The notes under the pieces are model-generated. The model worked only from the letters and a program-made list of their open reading frames with translations. It was not told the DNA's origin and did not search any database. Shown here in pieces: positions 1 to 8,517 of a DNA stretch of 27,699 bases. A program made the position numbers and the translations under genes. Within the stretch, counting starts at the first letter, position 1; each line of letters opens with the position of its first letter. The stretch comes from a virus. The stretch is from IMG/VR virus record IMGVR_UViG_3300020205_000817, positions 1-27,699 of that record; one strand, given 5' to 3'.

Positions 1-18
1 ACGTATCAATAAGTCAAA

Positions 19-255
19 TTATTTAACGTCAATCAATTTATTAAGGTCACTACCAGTTTGTTTTGATAACTTGTCAAATTCTTTGGATAGTCTAGTTTGA
101 CGTTCTGATTTGTAATCTTCCATGATCATGGAAAATTGGTGGATCGATGATGGCATGACTCTATATGCCATCATCATCTTCCTTTCTAGGTCTATTATTT
201 TATCAGATAGTTCTTTATCTGATAACTCAGTTAGTGTACCAACCAAGGGATGCAT
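19..255 (-). CDS. conserved small phage protein, function unknown (78 aa)
   Basis: I do not recognise a function. The 78 aa product starts MHPLVGTLTELSDKE and is highly charged and probably all-helical, with no membrane segment or cysteine motif. The opening (His-Pro-Leu, then Leu-Ser-Asp-Lys-Glu and a Leu-Glu-Arg-Lys helix) resembles short proteins I recall from T4-like phages of aquatic bacteria; that is from memory, not a search. Its ATG (253-255) shares one base with the stop codon of the 298 aa structural gene (TAATG), so it is probably translated by re-initiation on the same late mRNA. The coupling suggests a virion or assembly role, which is inference. Confidence 0.7.
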   Translation of the reverse strand: MHPLVGTLTELSDKELSDKIIDLERKMMMAYRVMPSSIHQFSMIMEDYKSERQTRLSKEFDKLSKQTGSDLNKLIDVK

Positions 256-1151
256 TATGCAGCGACGGCTTTAACTACCGCAAAATTAATTACTGGTTGC
301 TCAGTAGTAGTGCCAGTTGTTGTTGCAAACGTAATGTTAAAGCTACCAGCCGCCACCGCAGTAACAAACATTGCCATCTTGTCTGTTCCAGACTGTTGGT
401 TAATTACGATAACATCATTTGCCGCAACAAAACTATTTGTCACAGTAAACGTTTGATACGAAGTTGAACCGGCCGCTGAAAATAACGTAATTGTTCCAGA
501 AGATTTATTGAGTGTCACACCAGTTGTACGTGATGTAATTTGAGTTATTGCTCCGCCACCAATCGAATATCCTAATGCTGGCACACTTAAGTCACGGACG
601 GTAACTGTTGTACCTGCATCGTCCGTAGTAAACTCATACGTGTAGGTATTGGTACCGGCCGGAAAGGTAATTACTTGGCCAGATATACCCTGTACTGTAG
701 TAAGTCCTCGGCTAACTGCCGCTGGTAATGTCAATGTGCGACTAGACGCATCGGTAGTAATAGCTAATCTAATTCTACCCAACTGTCCTGCTGGTGGCAA
801 ATTTGAAAATGCCAATGTAACGTTGCCGTTAGTGGTAACTGTTTGATAATGGCCAAGAGTATGATCTAAGGTGACTGTTCCGCTGGTTGTACCCAATGCT
901 ACTCTGGTTTCGCTAAAGTCCAACACCTGAGCACCGGACAACACCGTATCACTAAGTGAGTTGCTGAGTATATCACCATTTAGCGCAGACTTCAGCAATA
1001 CTTTGCTCTGCAAATCTTCAATTTCGCTTTTGGCGTAACTAAAGTTATTTTTTGCGTTAGTGAAATTATCCCTGAATCCTTGACTGTCATTGTCTTGCCC
1101 TGCGACAGGAAATGCGCCATCAATGTTATTTGCGTTTATGTTCGATGCCAT
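255..1151 (-). CDS. virion structural protein, fibre or neck type (298 aa)
   Basis: Probable virion structural protein. Residues 1-57 (MASNINANNIDGAFP, then GQDNDSQGFRDNF and an AKSEIEDLQSKVLLKSAL helix) match an N-terminus I know from structural proteins of T4-like cyanophages, where it probably anchors a beta-rich appendage to the particle. The rest is rich in Thr, Ser, Val and Gly with alternating hydrophobic residues, as expected for beta-structured fibre domains. No enzyme motif is visible. The start is supported by GGAG about 9 nt upstream of the ATG and by an AATAAATA late-promoter octamer at 1176-1183. It lies between the 1858 aa fibre-like gene and the coupled 78 aa gene, all on the minus strand. 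The exact position in the virion is not shown by the sequence. Confidence 0.75.
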   Translation of the reverse strand: MASNINANNIDGAFPVAGQDNDSQGFRDNFTNAKNNFSYAKSEIEDLQSKVLLKSALNGDILSNSLSDTVLSGAQVLDFSETRVALGTTSGTVTLDHTLGHYQTVTTNGNVTLAFSNLPPAGQLGRIRLAITTDASSRTLTLPAAVSRGLTTVQGISGQVITFPAGTNTYTYEFTTDDAGTTVTVRDLSVPALGYSIGGGAITQITSRTTGVTLNKSSGTITLFSAAGSTSYQTFTVTNSFVAANDVIVINQQSGTDKMAMFVTAVAAGSFNITFATTTGTTTEQPVINFAVVKAVAA

Positions 1152-1175
1152 ACTGTATTCTCCAATCTATATGTT

Positions 1176-1183
1176 TATTTATT
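1176..1183 (-). promoter_or_regulatory. putative T4-type late promoter (AATAAATA)
   Basis: The minus strand reads AATAAATA, one base off the T4 late consensus TATAAATA. With T4 geometry (octamer at about -13 to -6) transcription would start near 1170, 19 nt before the ATG of the 298 aa structural gene and upstream of its GGAG ribosome-binding site. Confidence 0.55.
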
Positions 1184-1200
1184 ACTTTAAAATAAGTGTT

Positions 1201-4200
1201 CTAACTTAATCTCTGCATATGAAAAATATTCATTTTGGGCCACTTCAAATATGCATCCCCTTGGTCTTGTGTTGCGTAAGCATCTTTATTTGCAAAGAAT
1301 TGCATACTGTTGCCGTCAAACGTAGTTATTGTGCCTTTTTGTCGACTTTCTGGATCAGCCACACGCGGATTATATGGGTATTCCAGTGTAATCCCATCTG
1401 GTGCTAGCAATGGTTCTACAAAGTCCGCACCATCTGCATATATAAAACTTCTGCCTTGTACTTCAGTTCTGCCAGATTTTGGTGACCCAGTCGATCCATA
1501 TACACCATTTGCTACGCTAAGGCCAGATACGGTTGCTGACAAGATTCTGCCGTCTACTATTTGTTGATCTAATACTGTAATCCCGCTATTGGTTGACAGT
1601 CGCAATGCAATGGTGCTGCCATCATCGTATGGTTGCATATATCTCGCAACCGCAGTAAATGTTAAATCGTTAGCTGGGCTGGTTCCACCTAATTCTGTAC
1701 CCAGCACCTTGATAATATCACCAGTAAAGTAGTCTTTCCCTGGTACTGTAATATCAATAACTGTATTTGCTCGAGTATAACTTGTTCCAGTACCCGAGAA
1801 GATCAATCCAGATGGAGTACCTTTCATAGTTACTATTGGTGAACCACCCCTGCTCTTGCTTAAAGTAAACACGTTTTTACCATCAGTGTTTGTAATATAA
1901 TATGTGGTTGGATTAGAATAATCTGAAATTATATTATGTGTATAGGTCCAACCTGTGGGTGTTCCTGAATTAGTTATTATCGGCAATCCATTAATCTGCT
2001 CACTTAATGTAAATGTGTTAATACCATTTGTTGCGGTAATATAATATGTAGTTGGAGAAACATATCCAGCTATTGGTGGCAGACCATACTTAATAGTAAA
2101 CGTTGCGCCAGTAGTTGTCCCTGCCACAGTGGTTAATGGTGTACTGGTTGGATCAGGCGAAGTTGACAATGTAAATGTTGAATGCCCATCAGTTGCTATA
2201 ATATAATACGTTGCTGGTGGGTTGATGTATTCTGCAATACTACCAGTTCCAGCCAACGCATCTGATATCGTTATCTCTTGACCCACATAAAGCGAAGTAA
2301 GTGATGCTAATGGCGTACAACTAAAGGTTCCACGTGTACTGGTAATTTGTACTGAGGTTAGCGGTGCGGTTGCCACATTGGATGCATTTCCTGAAATTTT
2401 TATAGATTGTCCAACTGCCAATGTAGTGTTGGTGCAACTAAACGTTCCTGCTGTGCCTGTAATTTGCACCAACGGTATTGTTGGGCTACTGCTCATAGTA
2501 CCTGATATTGTTACTGTCTGATTTACTTCAAGGATAGCATCAGAACAACTAAATGTTCCAGCAATGCTGGTTGCTTGTACTGCTGTTAGTATTGGTGGCC
2601 CTGATTTAGTTACAGTTACTTTTGCGCCGGTTCCTATACCAGTCATTGTTACAGTATTTACTGATGAATAAGTTAATGATTCGGTAGGCAATACCGTAAA
2701 TACTAAATCATTAGTGGGAGTAGTTCCGCCCAAGTAAGTCCCTAATACTTTTAAGGTATCACCAGCAGTATAACCAATACCCAATGTTTCAACACTAATA
2801 CTAATATTATCTGGTGTATATGTAGTGTCCGATCCCAATTTGACTACTGTTACTGTTGCCCCAACACCACTTCCGGTTAAAGTTAGCGTAGGGATTGATG
2901 TGTAAATAGTGACTTGTATATCGGTTACACGAATTATTAAATCATTTGCTGGTGATGTACCACCCAACACCGCACCTGACACTTTAACTAAATCAGCTGG
3001 ACGGTATCCGCCACCCAATGCCGCTATACTTACTGATGTATTTGATTCAGTATATGCTACGCCAGTTCCAAGTTTGCTTATATTAATTGTCAATCCTGCA
3101 CCGGTGCCAGTTACTGCAATTGTTGGTACCGGTGCCCCAGTTTGTAAAGGTGCAGGAATAGCTGTTCCACCCACTAATGTAATTGCGTCAGGTCTACCCA
3201 CGTTAATTGCAGTACCACTTAGTGGTGTTACATCTCTTAACTTACCCAATGTTTCTGCGGTACCACTTATTGTGGTCACACCGGTCATTTCAGTAAATGT
3301 ATCACCACTAGTAAAATTATGTCTAATTCTATATACCTTGTTGTTGTATTTGATGTCTGGTTCGCCATACATATATGTAGTGTGTGGTTTCCAATCGCGT
3401 ATTAACTTTTTATTATAAACTTCGGTAACCGTTATTAATGCGTCGTTGACAAAATCAACACCACTTAAATTAGATCCTGGAATAGTAATTTGATCACCAA
3501 CTCGATATTCGTTCCCGCCATCAACAATATTAACTTCTTTATACTTGAGATTGTCACGACTAACCACAATAAATTCAGCACCAGCACCCATATTAGACAC
3601 TGTGCTTGGTACATATTTCTCAGTGTATAAGTCAAAGGTAGTAAGTTCGTTTGCAAGGAATTTTTCATCTGTCTTATTATAATTTCTAGTAAGATTATTA
3701 TCCCAGACATATCTATCCGCAACCACATGTAAATTGTTAAAATTTAGATCGCTGTTATTAAGTCGATATGCAATTTTCTTAGCAGTGCCTGGAACAACAT
3801 AAGCCAACACGCACCCAGTTGTAAATCCCAATACTCTACCATCCTCTTGCATGTCAGTCATCCAGTCTGGCAATGCTTTGTTTACTTGGCCCAATGTTCT
3901 AGTAATAAATCTTCTCATGTTAGCAAGATTATTGGGATATAACGAGTTAACGCCGTCAGTGGTAACAGTTGTAGCGACGTCAATCGAATCCATATCGGCT
4001 GAAAACGGAATTTTGTTGTCCGTTACATCAATAGCTGGAGTTACGTTAATACCTTCGCTATTTTGCAAATCATCCAATACATCTAAGTATACTATCTCGT
4101 ATCTAACTGAGTTATCATTGTTTAATACTCTGGCTGTTTTAGCTTTGCCAAAGTAAAGTTGTTTGTTATAATGGGCTTTGGATATAACCCCAACGTAGTC

Positions 4201-6777
4201 TGCCGCTGATGCAGGATTAACTCCGTTTGCCATTAATAGTCGCAGGTCTTTAGCTAATCCAAAGTTACTATCTTCTGGTCTATATAAATTAGCAGTGGGT
4301 ATAATTGCAGTATCTTCCAAGTAGCTAGATAATGACAATCGATCTGCTTTGGGTAACCGAGCCGCTATATACAAATTCTCGTAAGGTTTTACAAATGCTT
4401 TTTTCAAAGCCAAAGTAAATGTTTTGGTAGTATTAACAGTGTGGTAAATTGACTTGATGATAACGCTACTGGCAGTAATGGTTCCACTTGCGGTAACTGT
4501 TGAGATTGGCGTATTGTTCATTGCATTAATATACGAGCTAGCTAATGTAATACGGGTGCCGGTTACATCATCTATTACATAATATGTCCCAACGGCAAAA
4601 CCCACTGCCGTACCCAATGTTCTAGAGGTGACATGAAATGCTTGCCCACGCAAATATGTATTGTAAGTAACCGTAGCAACACCATCTGTGTTTATAAATG
4701 TAATGTTCGGTGTCACTAATACAGTGCTGGATGCAATTGCAGAAGTAGATACTCCAGAAATAGGTACTGGAGGTTGCGCCATTGCATTAGCATATGTACT
4801 AGCTAACATAATGGATGTTCCAGTTACTCTCTCAGTATAATAAGGTGACCCACTATTGTCTATATAAGGGATAACATAATATGTACCAATTGGAAATCCA
4901 GTTACTGTAGTCCCCATTGCTGTTATATTAAATATTTGACCTTTGGTATAAGTGTCTGATGTTACTGTTGCAACACCAGCAGATGTAATATTAGTAATGG
5001 TGTGTGATATAATAGTAGGAGTTTTTATATTAACATCATAAGCTCTAACTGTAAAACTATAAGTACGATCTATAGTAGTTTCTGAAATGTAAAAATTCTT
5101 TTTATCAAACGTTGTTGTACCAGCATCACACTCAAATGTACTGAATGTGGTGCGACCAATTAACAATCCGTTGTCTAATAATTTCAATCCTTGTGGTAAA
5201 CGACTGTGACTCCCGTCTAGTAATTCATAATATATTGTATTGCTGGTTTGTGCGGTGGCAGATATTTCTAATTCACTAACTGCACCATTATCCATAGACC
5301 CCAAGTTTGCTGGGGTATCCCAAACCACCCCAACACTTTCTTGTCCAGATATTGTAAGTTGAAATTGCTTGCGGCGACTTTTATAATACGTTTGCTCACC
5401 TGTTGCTGGATTAGTAGCGAGTACATCTTTTTTTCTTGCTCTAATATTAAACTTGTATGTTGTTTCAAGGTCAGGTAATACAGGTATAGTTCCTTGAATC
5501 CAACCAGTATCTGCATCCAACGTTAAATCAAAACCATCACGTGCAGATGTTGGCAATCCTATGCTACCAATATCGTATGCCGCCCCATCAAATGAATTAT
5601 CAAATCCTGTCTCTGAAGAGTTATCTTCAAAATACTCAATCGTATCACCATTGTAGTCTATCGCATCAAACTTGTACATAAAGTTGTTATCATGCAATAC
5701 TGGCCCAATCTCACCAATCTCGGTCTTCATAAGAGGACTATAAGTAACTTTACTATCCACAGTAAAGGTATTATCATCAACACTAATTTGATCTGATGAA
5801 ACTTTTATATCGCTACTAGAGATTACTCTTAAATTATAGCTCTTTGCATTTTCTTTGTTTCCATCACTGACTGTAATAGTAAATTGATAGTTAGAATATA
5901 TGTCTGTGCTGGGAGACAAGATTGGATAAGTGGTTACTGTTGGTGCATCATTATCGTATGTGCGACCATCAAACTGTTCATCGTCAAAACCCAAATTATT
6001 AATTTCTGTTCGTACCGCATCTGTCACATAGTAAGGACGAATAAACCCACTGATTTTACCAGTATGTTTATCTAGTGTTACACCATCTGGTAATTGTCCG
6101 GCAGACAAGGACCAAGTTATTGTATCTTCTATATCTAAATCCAATGCAGTGATATCAATATCTACATATTGGCCATCAAAGTATGTGCCCAGAGGATCAA
6201 ACTTTAAAATTTTCGGTGGGTTTGATCCCACAATGGTCATGCTAAATGTTCTATCTGCTACTGCGGCACCTGCTTGATACAATGAAATTACTAATGTTTC
6301 TCCAGCCGCGGCCAATGCACGATTTAATGTAACAGTTACTACTCCTGTTGACGATTTTTTAAATCTAGTTGTTATTATTGCGTTATCATTTATTACTGCT
6401 AACACACGAGTAATGTCAAAAGTAATAGGTTGCGTCAATATAAACTGAGTACGTGTTGCATTACCATTGCTGGTAAATGTTTCGTAGTAATCAGCTACTC
6501 TAGCTCTAACAGCAAATTTACTTGTAATTTGTTTAAACCTAATCCTAGCTATACTATCGTTTGTATCAGTTTCACGTAAGATAGTGTCAGGTGATCCAGC
6601 AATAGTTCCATAACTGTCAATGTGGACTCCTGATGGCGGGGTACCTGCGACCAATTCAAAGGAAAGTGGACGTGATGGATCAACGCTGTCGTAGGCTTCT
6701 AACCCTAACGCGAAGAAATTAAGCTCTGATACTGTACCTAAACTACCAGACGGAGTGGACCAAACTGGAACAGACAT
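1201..6777 (-). CDS. giant repeat-containing tail-fibre or virion structural protein (1858 aa)
   Basis: A very large, beta-rich, cysteine-poor protein, almost certainly a particle appendage. Putative-Ig (He_PIG-like) motifs of the type 'LPxGxxLDxxTGxIxG' occur near residues 40-63, 222-246, about 410-430 and about 525-550. Cadherin-like 'ITALDLDIEDTITW' and 'TVSDGNKENAKSYNL' segments lie beside them. The middle and C-terminal parts contain families of internal repeats: two 'GVATVT..GTYYVI..ITLASSYINAM' units, three 'YYITxTDGxxxFTLS' units, several 'GTFSC..VGQxITISG' units and three 'GYxxGDxxKVxGxxLGGTxPxNDLxF' units. The C-terminus has an aromatic and charged tail. The start has TAAGG 11 nt upstream and a perfect TATAAATA at 6812-6819. 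Adhesin or receptor-contact function is inference from architecture; a baseplate-wedge or whisker role is possible. Confidence 0.8.
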   Translation of the reverse strand: MSVPVWSTPSGSLGTVSELNFFALGLEAYDSVDPSRPLSFELVAGTPPSGVHIDSYGTIAGSPDTILRETDTNDSIARIRFKQITSKFAVRARVADYYETFTSNGNATRTQFILTQPITFDITRVLAVINDNAIITTRFKKSSTGVVTVTLNRALAAAGETLVISLYQAGAAVADRTFSMTIVGSNPPKILKFDPLGTYFDGQYVDIDITALDLDIEDTITWSLSAGQLPDGVTLDKHTGKISGFIRPYYVTDAVRTEINNLGFDDEQFDGRTYDNDAPTVTTYPILSPSTDIYSNYQFTITVSDGNKENAKSYNLRVISSSDIKVSSDQISVDDNTFTVDSKVTYSPLMKTEIGEIGPVLHDNNFMYKFDAIDYNGDTIEYFEDNSSETGFDNSFDGAAYDIGSIGLPTSARDGFDLTLDADTGWIQGTIPVLPDLETTYKFNIRARKKDVLATNPATGEQTYYKSRRKQFQLTISGQESVGVVWDTPANLGSMDNGAVSELEISATAQTSNTIYYELLDGSHSRLPQGLKLLDNGLLIGRTTFSTFECDAGTTTFDKKNFYISETTIDRTYSFTVRAYDVNIKTPTIISHTITNITSAGVATVTSDTYTKGQIFNITAMGTTVTGFPIGTYYVIPYIDNSGSPYYTERVTGTSIMLASTYANAMAQPPVPISGVSTSAIASSTVLVTPNITFINTDGVATVTYNTYLRGQAFHVTSRTLGTAVGFAVGTYYVIDDVTGTRITLASSYINAMNNTPISTVTASGTITASSVIIKSIYHTVNTTKTFTLALKKAFVKPYENLYIAARLPKADRLSLSSYLEDTAIIPTANLYRPEDSNFGLAKDLRLLMANGVNPASAADYVGVISKAHYNKQLYFGKAKTARVLNNDNSVRYEIVYLDVLDDLQNSEGINVTPAIDVTDNKIPFSADMDSIDVATTVTTDGVNSLYPNNLANMRRFITRTLGQVNKALPDWMTDMQEDGRVLGFTTGCVLAYVVPGTAKKIAYRLNNSDLNFNNLHVVADRYVWDNNLTRNYNKTDEKFLANELTTFDLYTEKYVPSTVSNMGAGAEFIVVSRDNLKYKEVNIVDGGNEYRVGDQITIPGSNLSGVDFVNDALITVTEVYNKKLIRDWKPHTTYMYGEPDIKYNNKVYRIRHNFTSGDTFTEMTGVTTISGTAETLGKLRDVTPLSGTAINVGRPDAITLVGGTAIPAPLQTGAPVPTIAVTGTGAGLTINISKLGTGVAYTESNTSVSIAALGGGYRPADLVKVSGAVLGGTSPANDLIIRVTDIQVTIYTSIPTLTLTGSGVGATVTVVKLGSDTTYTPDNISISVETLGIGYTAGDTLKVLGTYLGGTTPTNDLVFTVLPTESLTYSSVNTVTMTGIGTGAKVTVTKSGPPILTAVQATSIAGTFSCSDAILEVNQTVTISGTMSSSPTIPLVQITGTAGTFSCTNTTLAVGQSIKISGNASNVATAPLTSVQITSTRGTFSCTPLASLTSLYVGQEITISDALAGTGSIAEYINPPATYYIIATDGHSTFTLSTSPDPTSTPLTTVAGTTTGATFTIKYGLPPIAGYVSPTTYYITATNGINTFTLSEQINGLPIITNSGTPTGWTYTHNIISDYSNPTTYYITNTDGKNVFTLSKSRGGSPIVTMKGTPSGLIFSGTGTSYTRANTVIDITVPGKDYFTGDIIKVLGTELGGTSPANDLTFTAVARYMQPYDDGSTIALRLSTNSGITVLDQQIVDGRILSATVSGLSVANGVYGSTGSPKSGRTEVQGRSFIYADGADFVEPLLAPDGITLEYPYNPRVADPESRQKGTITTFDGNSMQFFANKDAYATQDQGDAYLKWPKMNIFHMQRLS
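1656..3150 (-). repeat. tandem and dispersed protein-coding repeats in the 1858 aa gene
   Basis: This stretch encodes diverged copies of a beta-module of about 60-70 codons containing 'LGGTSPANDL'. Copies are visible around 1656-1740, 2698-2800 and 2936-3015. Shorter 'GTFSC' (about 2310-2570) and 'YYITxTDG' (about 1860-2210) modules are interspersed. The copies are clearly related but differ at many positions, so they are old or diversified duplications, not exact tandem repeats. Confidence 0.7.
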
Positions 6778-6810
6778 TCGTTATGTGACCTTATATTTTT
6801 ACCTACTTAA

Positions 6811-7377
6811 CTATTTATAGTCGGAACAAAATTGGGTTATCGGTATATGTGATAAATTTTTCAATGTGTGAAATTCTCCTGGAATTATTACATTATCTGC
6901 AATTACACGTATATATTGGTGTTTGGGGTGTGATCTTACTACTTCTGTAATTTGTTCTATCCAACTACCAAAATAGGTTGGACCATCATTCGACTTCTTG
7001 TAAAATTCCGTATCTGCATAAACATTGTTAAATTTGCTGTTTACGCCACAAAGATCAAACCCCAACATATAGATAGTATGTGGATCAGATTTACTGGCAT
7101 ACGTTAATGCTATCGGACCACTGCTATATGTATAGTTATACACAATGGGATTAGCACCCATTCTGGGTAGTGGTTTTCTGGTATAAAATTTATGTTTTAG
7201 CGCATACCCGGACTTTTGTATCTCTGTACTGATACCTGGATCTGTTGCTACCAATACATCTGGTGTAAAATGTCGATAGAGTGCGTTACATCCGTAAATT
7301 TTTCCATACTTACGTAATGTAGTTAATTCAATCGGCTGTCTGGATACTCCGTTGCCTAATACAAATGTCAGTGTCAT
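6811..7377 (-). CDS. Rossmann-type protein, DUF115/sialyltransferase-like (188 aa)
   Basis: Not confidently assignable. The N-terminus has a nucleotide- or sugar-nucleotide-binding look: 'FVLGNGVSRQPIELTTLRKYG' (residues 5-25), then 'IYGCNALYRHFTPDVLVATDPG' (about 27-48). This 'GNGxSR ... GCNALYR ... DxLVATD' pattern is what I associate with DUF115/MptE-like and GT29/GT42 sialyltransferase-fold proteins, several of which occur in aquatic phages. Residue 107 onward, 'YMLGFDLCG', would fit a later Rossmann strand. It sits between structural genes, suggesting late expression and possibly surface-glycan modification, but catalysis is unproven. No strong Shine-Dalgarno is visible. The start lies directly after the terminator hairpin of the upstream gene, whose loop contains GTAAATA. 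Confidence 0.65.
   Translation of the reverse strand: MTLTFVLGNGVSRQPIELTTLRKYGKIYGCNALYRHFTPDVLVATDPGISTEIQKSGYALKHKFYTRKPLPRMGANPIVYNYTYSSGPIALTYASKSDPHTIYMLGFDLCGVNSKFNNVYADTEFYKKSNDGPTYFGSWIEQITEVVRSHPKHQYIRVIADNVIIPGEFHTLKNLSHIPITQFCSDYK
6812..6819 (-). promoter_or_regulatory. T4-type late promoter (TATAAATA)
   Basis: A perfect late octamer on the minus strand. It predicts a transcript start near 6806, 29 nt before the ATG of the 1858 aa gene. The octamer also encodes the last codons and stop of the upstream 188 aa gene (TAT AAA TAG, read Tyr-Lys-stop), so coding and promoter sequence coincide. Confidence 0.8.
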
Positions 7378-7386
7378 ATAGTGATT

Positions 7387-7415
7387 AAAAAGCCCTGGTA
7401 TTTACCCAGGGCTTT
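7387..7415 (-). terminator. rho-independent terminator after the 232 aa structural gene
   Basis: Perfect 10-bp stem AAAGCCCTGG / CCAGGGCTTT with a 7-nt loop, followed on the minus strand by a run of T (plus-strand As at 7387-7391). It lies 20 nt beyond the stop of the 232 aa gene and just before the 188 aa gene. The loop reads GTAAATA on the minus strand, resembling a weak late promoter. Confidence 0.85.
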
Positions 7416-7434
7416 AATCTTAATTAAAAATCAA

Positions 7435-8133
7435 TTAAGCGTTTGGTATTTTGCAATACGTAGCATCTGCTGTACCAAATGTCCAGGGTGTAGCTACATC
7501 AGTGACATAAACTGTACCAGTACCACGAGTCAACGTAGCTTTGTGGGCTGTTAACTTGGTTACATAGTAAGTACCGCTTGATGCATCTGTTGCTACAATT
7601 TCCATTTCACCGGCTGCTGAACTTGCTGAACTTTTCAGTTTGCAAATCATTGTGCCGTCTGCTGTTTTTACTTTATAACGTGTACCAGATACTTGCTTAA
7701 TTATATCAGCAACTTTGCGACTTCCGCCAGTTACATAAGCATAAGCAGTAATTGCATTTTCTTCATAAGTAGCTGAACCGACGGTACCGCTATCAACTTC
7801 AAATACTGCTGTTGCTGTTCCGGTTGTTTCTGCACCCCCATCGCTGTCAGCAATAGTAACTGTTGGCAATGCTGTGTATCCAGAACCTTTTTCTGTCATT
7901 GTGACTAGTGTTGGTGCACCTGCTGTAATTGTCACAGTACCAGTAGCTGTTACACCGCCTGGCAGTTGTGGAGCACTAAAAGTTACTGTTGAGGTAGCTT
8001 GAGTGAAATTAGCCCAGCTTCCGCCGATTGTTACACTGGCAATGCCGTTACCACCAATACCATCATCAGTTGTTACGCTTGTGGAACCGATGTTACGGTT
8101 ACCAAAATACTTTTTATTTAGACTTCTTGCCAT
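7435..8133 (-). CDS. virion structural protein (232 aa)
   Basis: Probable abundant structural protein. The opening MARSLNKKYFGNRNIG resembles structural proteins of aquatic T4-like phages that I recall. The body is Gly, Thr, Ala and Val-rich and contains the beta-repeat 'EKGSGYTALPTVTIADSDGG' (around residues 81-101), related in style to the 'GxGYxxGD' modules of the 1858 aa protein. There are no catalytic motifs. The start is well supported by AAGGAG 8 nt upstream of the ATG. The gene forms a single-gene unit: a CATAAATA late promoter at 8215-8222, a structured 76-nt leader and a strong terminator at 7387-7415. That suggests high, separately controlled late expression. Its place in the particle is unknown. 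Confidence 0.75.
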   Translation of the reverse strand: MARSLNKKYFGNRNIGSTSVTTDDGIGGNGIASVTIGGSWANFTQATSTVTFSAPQLPGGVTATGTVTITAGAPTLVTMTEKGSGYTALPTVTIADSDGGAETTGTATAVFEVDSGTVGSATYEENAITAYAYVTGGSRKVADIIKQVSGTRYKVKTADGTMICKLKSSASSAAGEMEIVATDASSGTYYVTKLTAHKATLTRGTGTVYVTDVATPWTFGTADATYCKIPNA

Positions 8134-8159
8134 TTGTTTTCTCCTTAAATGTGACGTTT

Positions 8160-8200
8160 TAGGTCATACGCGGTGGTCGCCGCATAAATCCGCTAACCTA
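8160..8200 (-). promoter_or_regulatory. hairpin in the 5' leader of the 232 aa structural gene
   Basis: On the minus strand TATGCGG pairs with CCGCGTA (one T.G pair) around a CGACCA loop (plus 8167-8186). An outer TAGGT/ACCTA pair (8196-8200 with 8160-8164) encloses it. It is GC-rich compared with the flanks and lies between the predicted start (about 8209) and the ribosome-binding site. It could stabilise the mRNA or control translation. Confidence 0.5.
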
Positions 8201-8214
8201 TTCAGTGGACAACT

Positions 8215-8222
8215 TATTTATG
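8215..8222 (-). promoter_or_regulatory. T4-type late promoter (CATAAATA)
   Basis: One base off consensus, predicting a start near 8209 with a 76-nt leader for the 232 aa gene. The TAA within the octamer is the stop codon of the upstream 99 aa gene (GCA TAA ATA). Confidence 0.65.
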
Positions 8223-8517
8223 CAAAATCTTGATTAGCCAGTATCATAAGCAATAAGTGTTGCTGAGCAAAACTTAACACGTCGTTGGCTTGTTGTATTT
8301 TTTCATTATATGATGTTTGGCCAGCGTCACTGGGACGTCGACGTATACGCATTAAAATTTTACTGCTTTCAAGCATTATACTGTCAATATTAGCCAGTAA
8401 TCTATGGAAATCGCGATGATATTGTGGGTATTTGTTACCGAAATGAAGTAGGCTTTGTCGTACATTATACCAGTGTTCCATGTTAGTTATAGTTACGTTT
8501 AGTAAGTCAATTTCCAT
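8218..8517 (-). CDS. small helical protein, function unknown (99 aa)
   Basis: I do not recognise this protein. It is predicted to be almost all helical: 'NMEHWYNVRQSLLHFGNKYPQYHRDFHRLLANIDSIMLES', a basic 'ILMRIRRRPSDAG' turn, and a C-terminal 'ANDVLSFAQQHLLLMILANQ' amphipathic helix. It has no signal peptide or clear membrane helix. It is divergent from the endolysin gene, whose perfect late promoter overlaps this ATG. No Shine-Dalgarno precedes the start. The only promoter-like octamer (TTTAAATA, 8523-8530) would begin transcription at the A of the ATG, so leaderless expression is possible. Met13 is an alternative start, also without a ribosome-binding site. Confidence 0.6.
   Translation of the reverse strand: MEIDLLNVTITNMEHWYNVRQSLLHFGNKYPQYHRDFHRLLANIDSIMLESSKILMRIRRRPSDAGQTSYNEKIQQANDVLSFAQQHLLLMILANQDFA

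Noticed and set aside
20-27. GTTAAATA on the minus strand at the end of the 78 aa gene as a late promoter
   Set aside because: Two mismatches to consensus and the next gene lies outside the window, so it cannot be judged.
3465-3728. 87 aa minus-strand frame within the 1858 aa gene
   Set aside because: Overlaps the confident structural gene in another frame, with no ribosome-binding site or domain.
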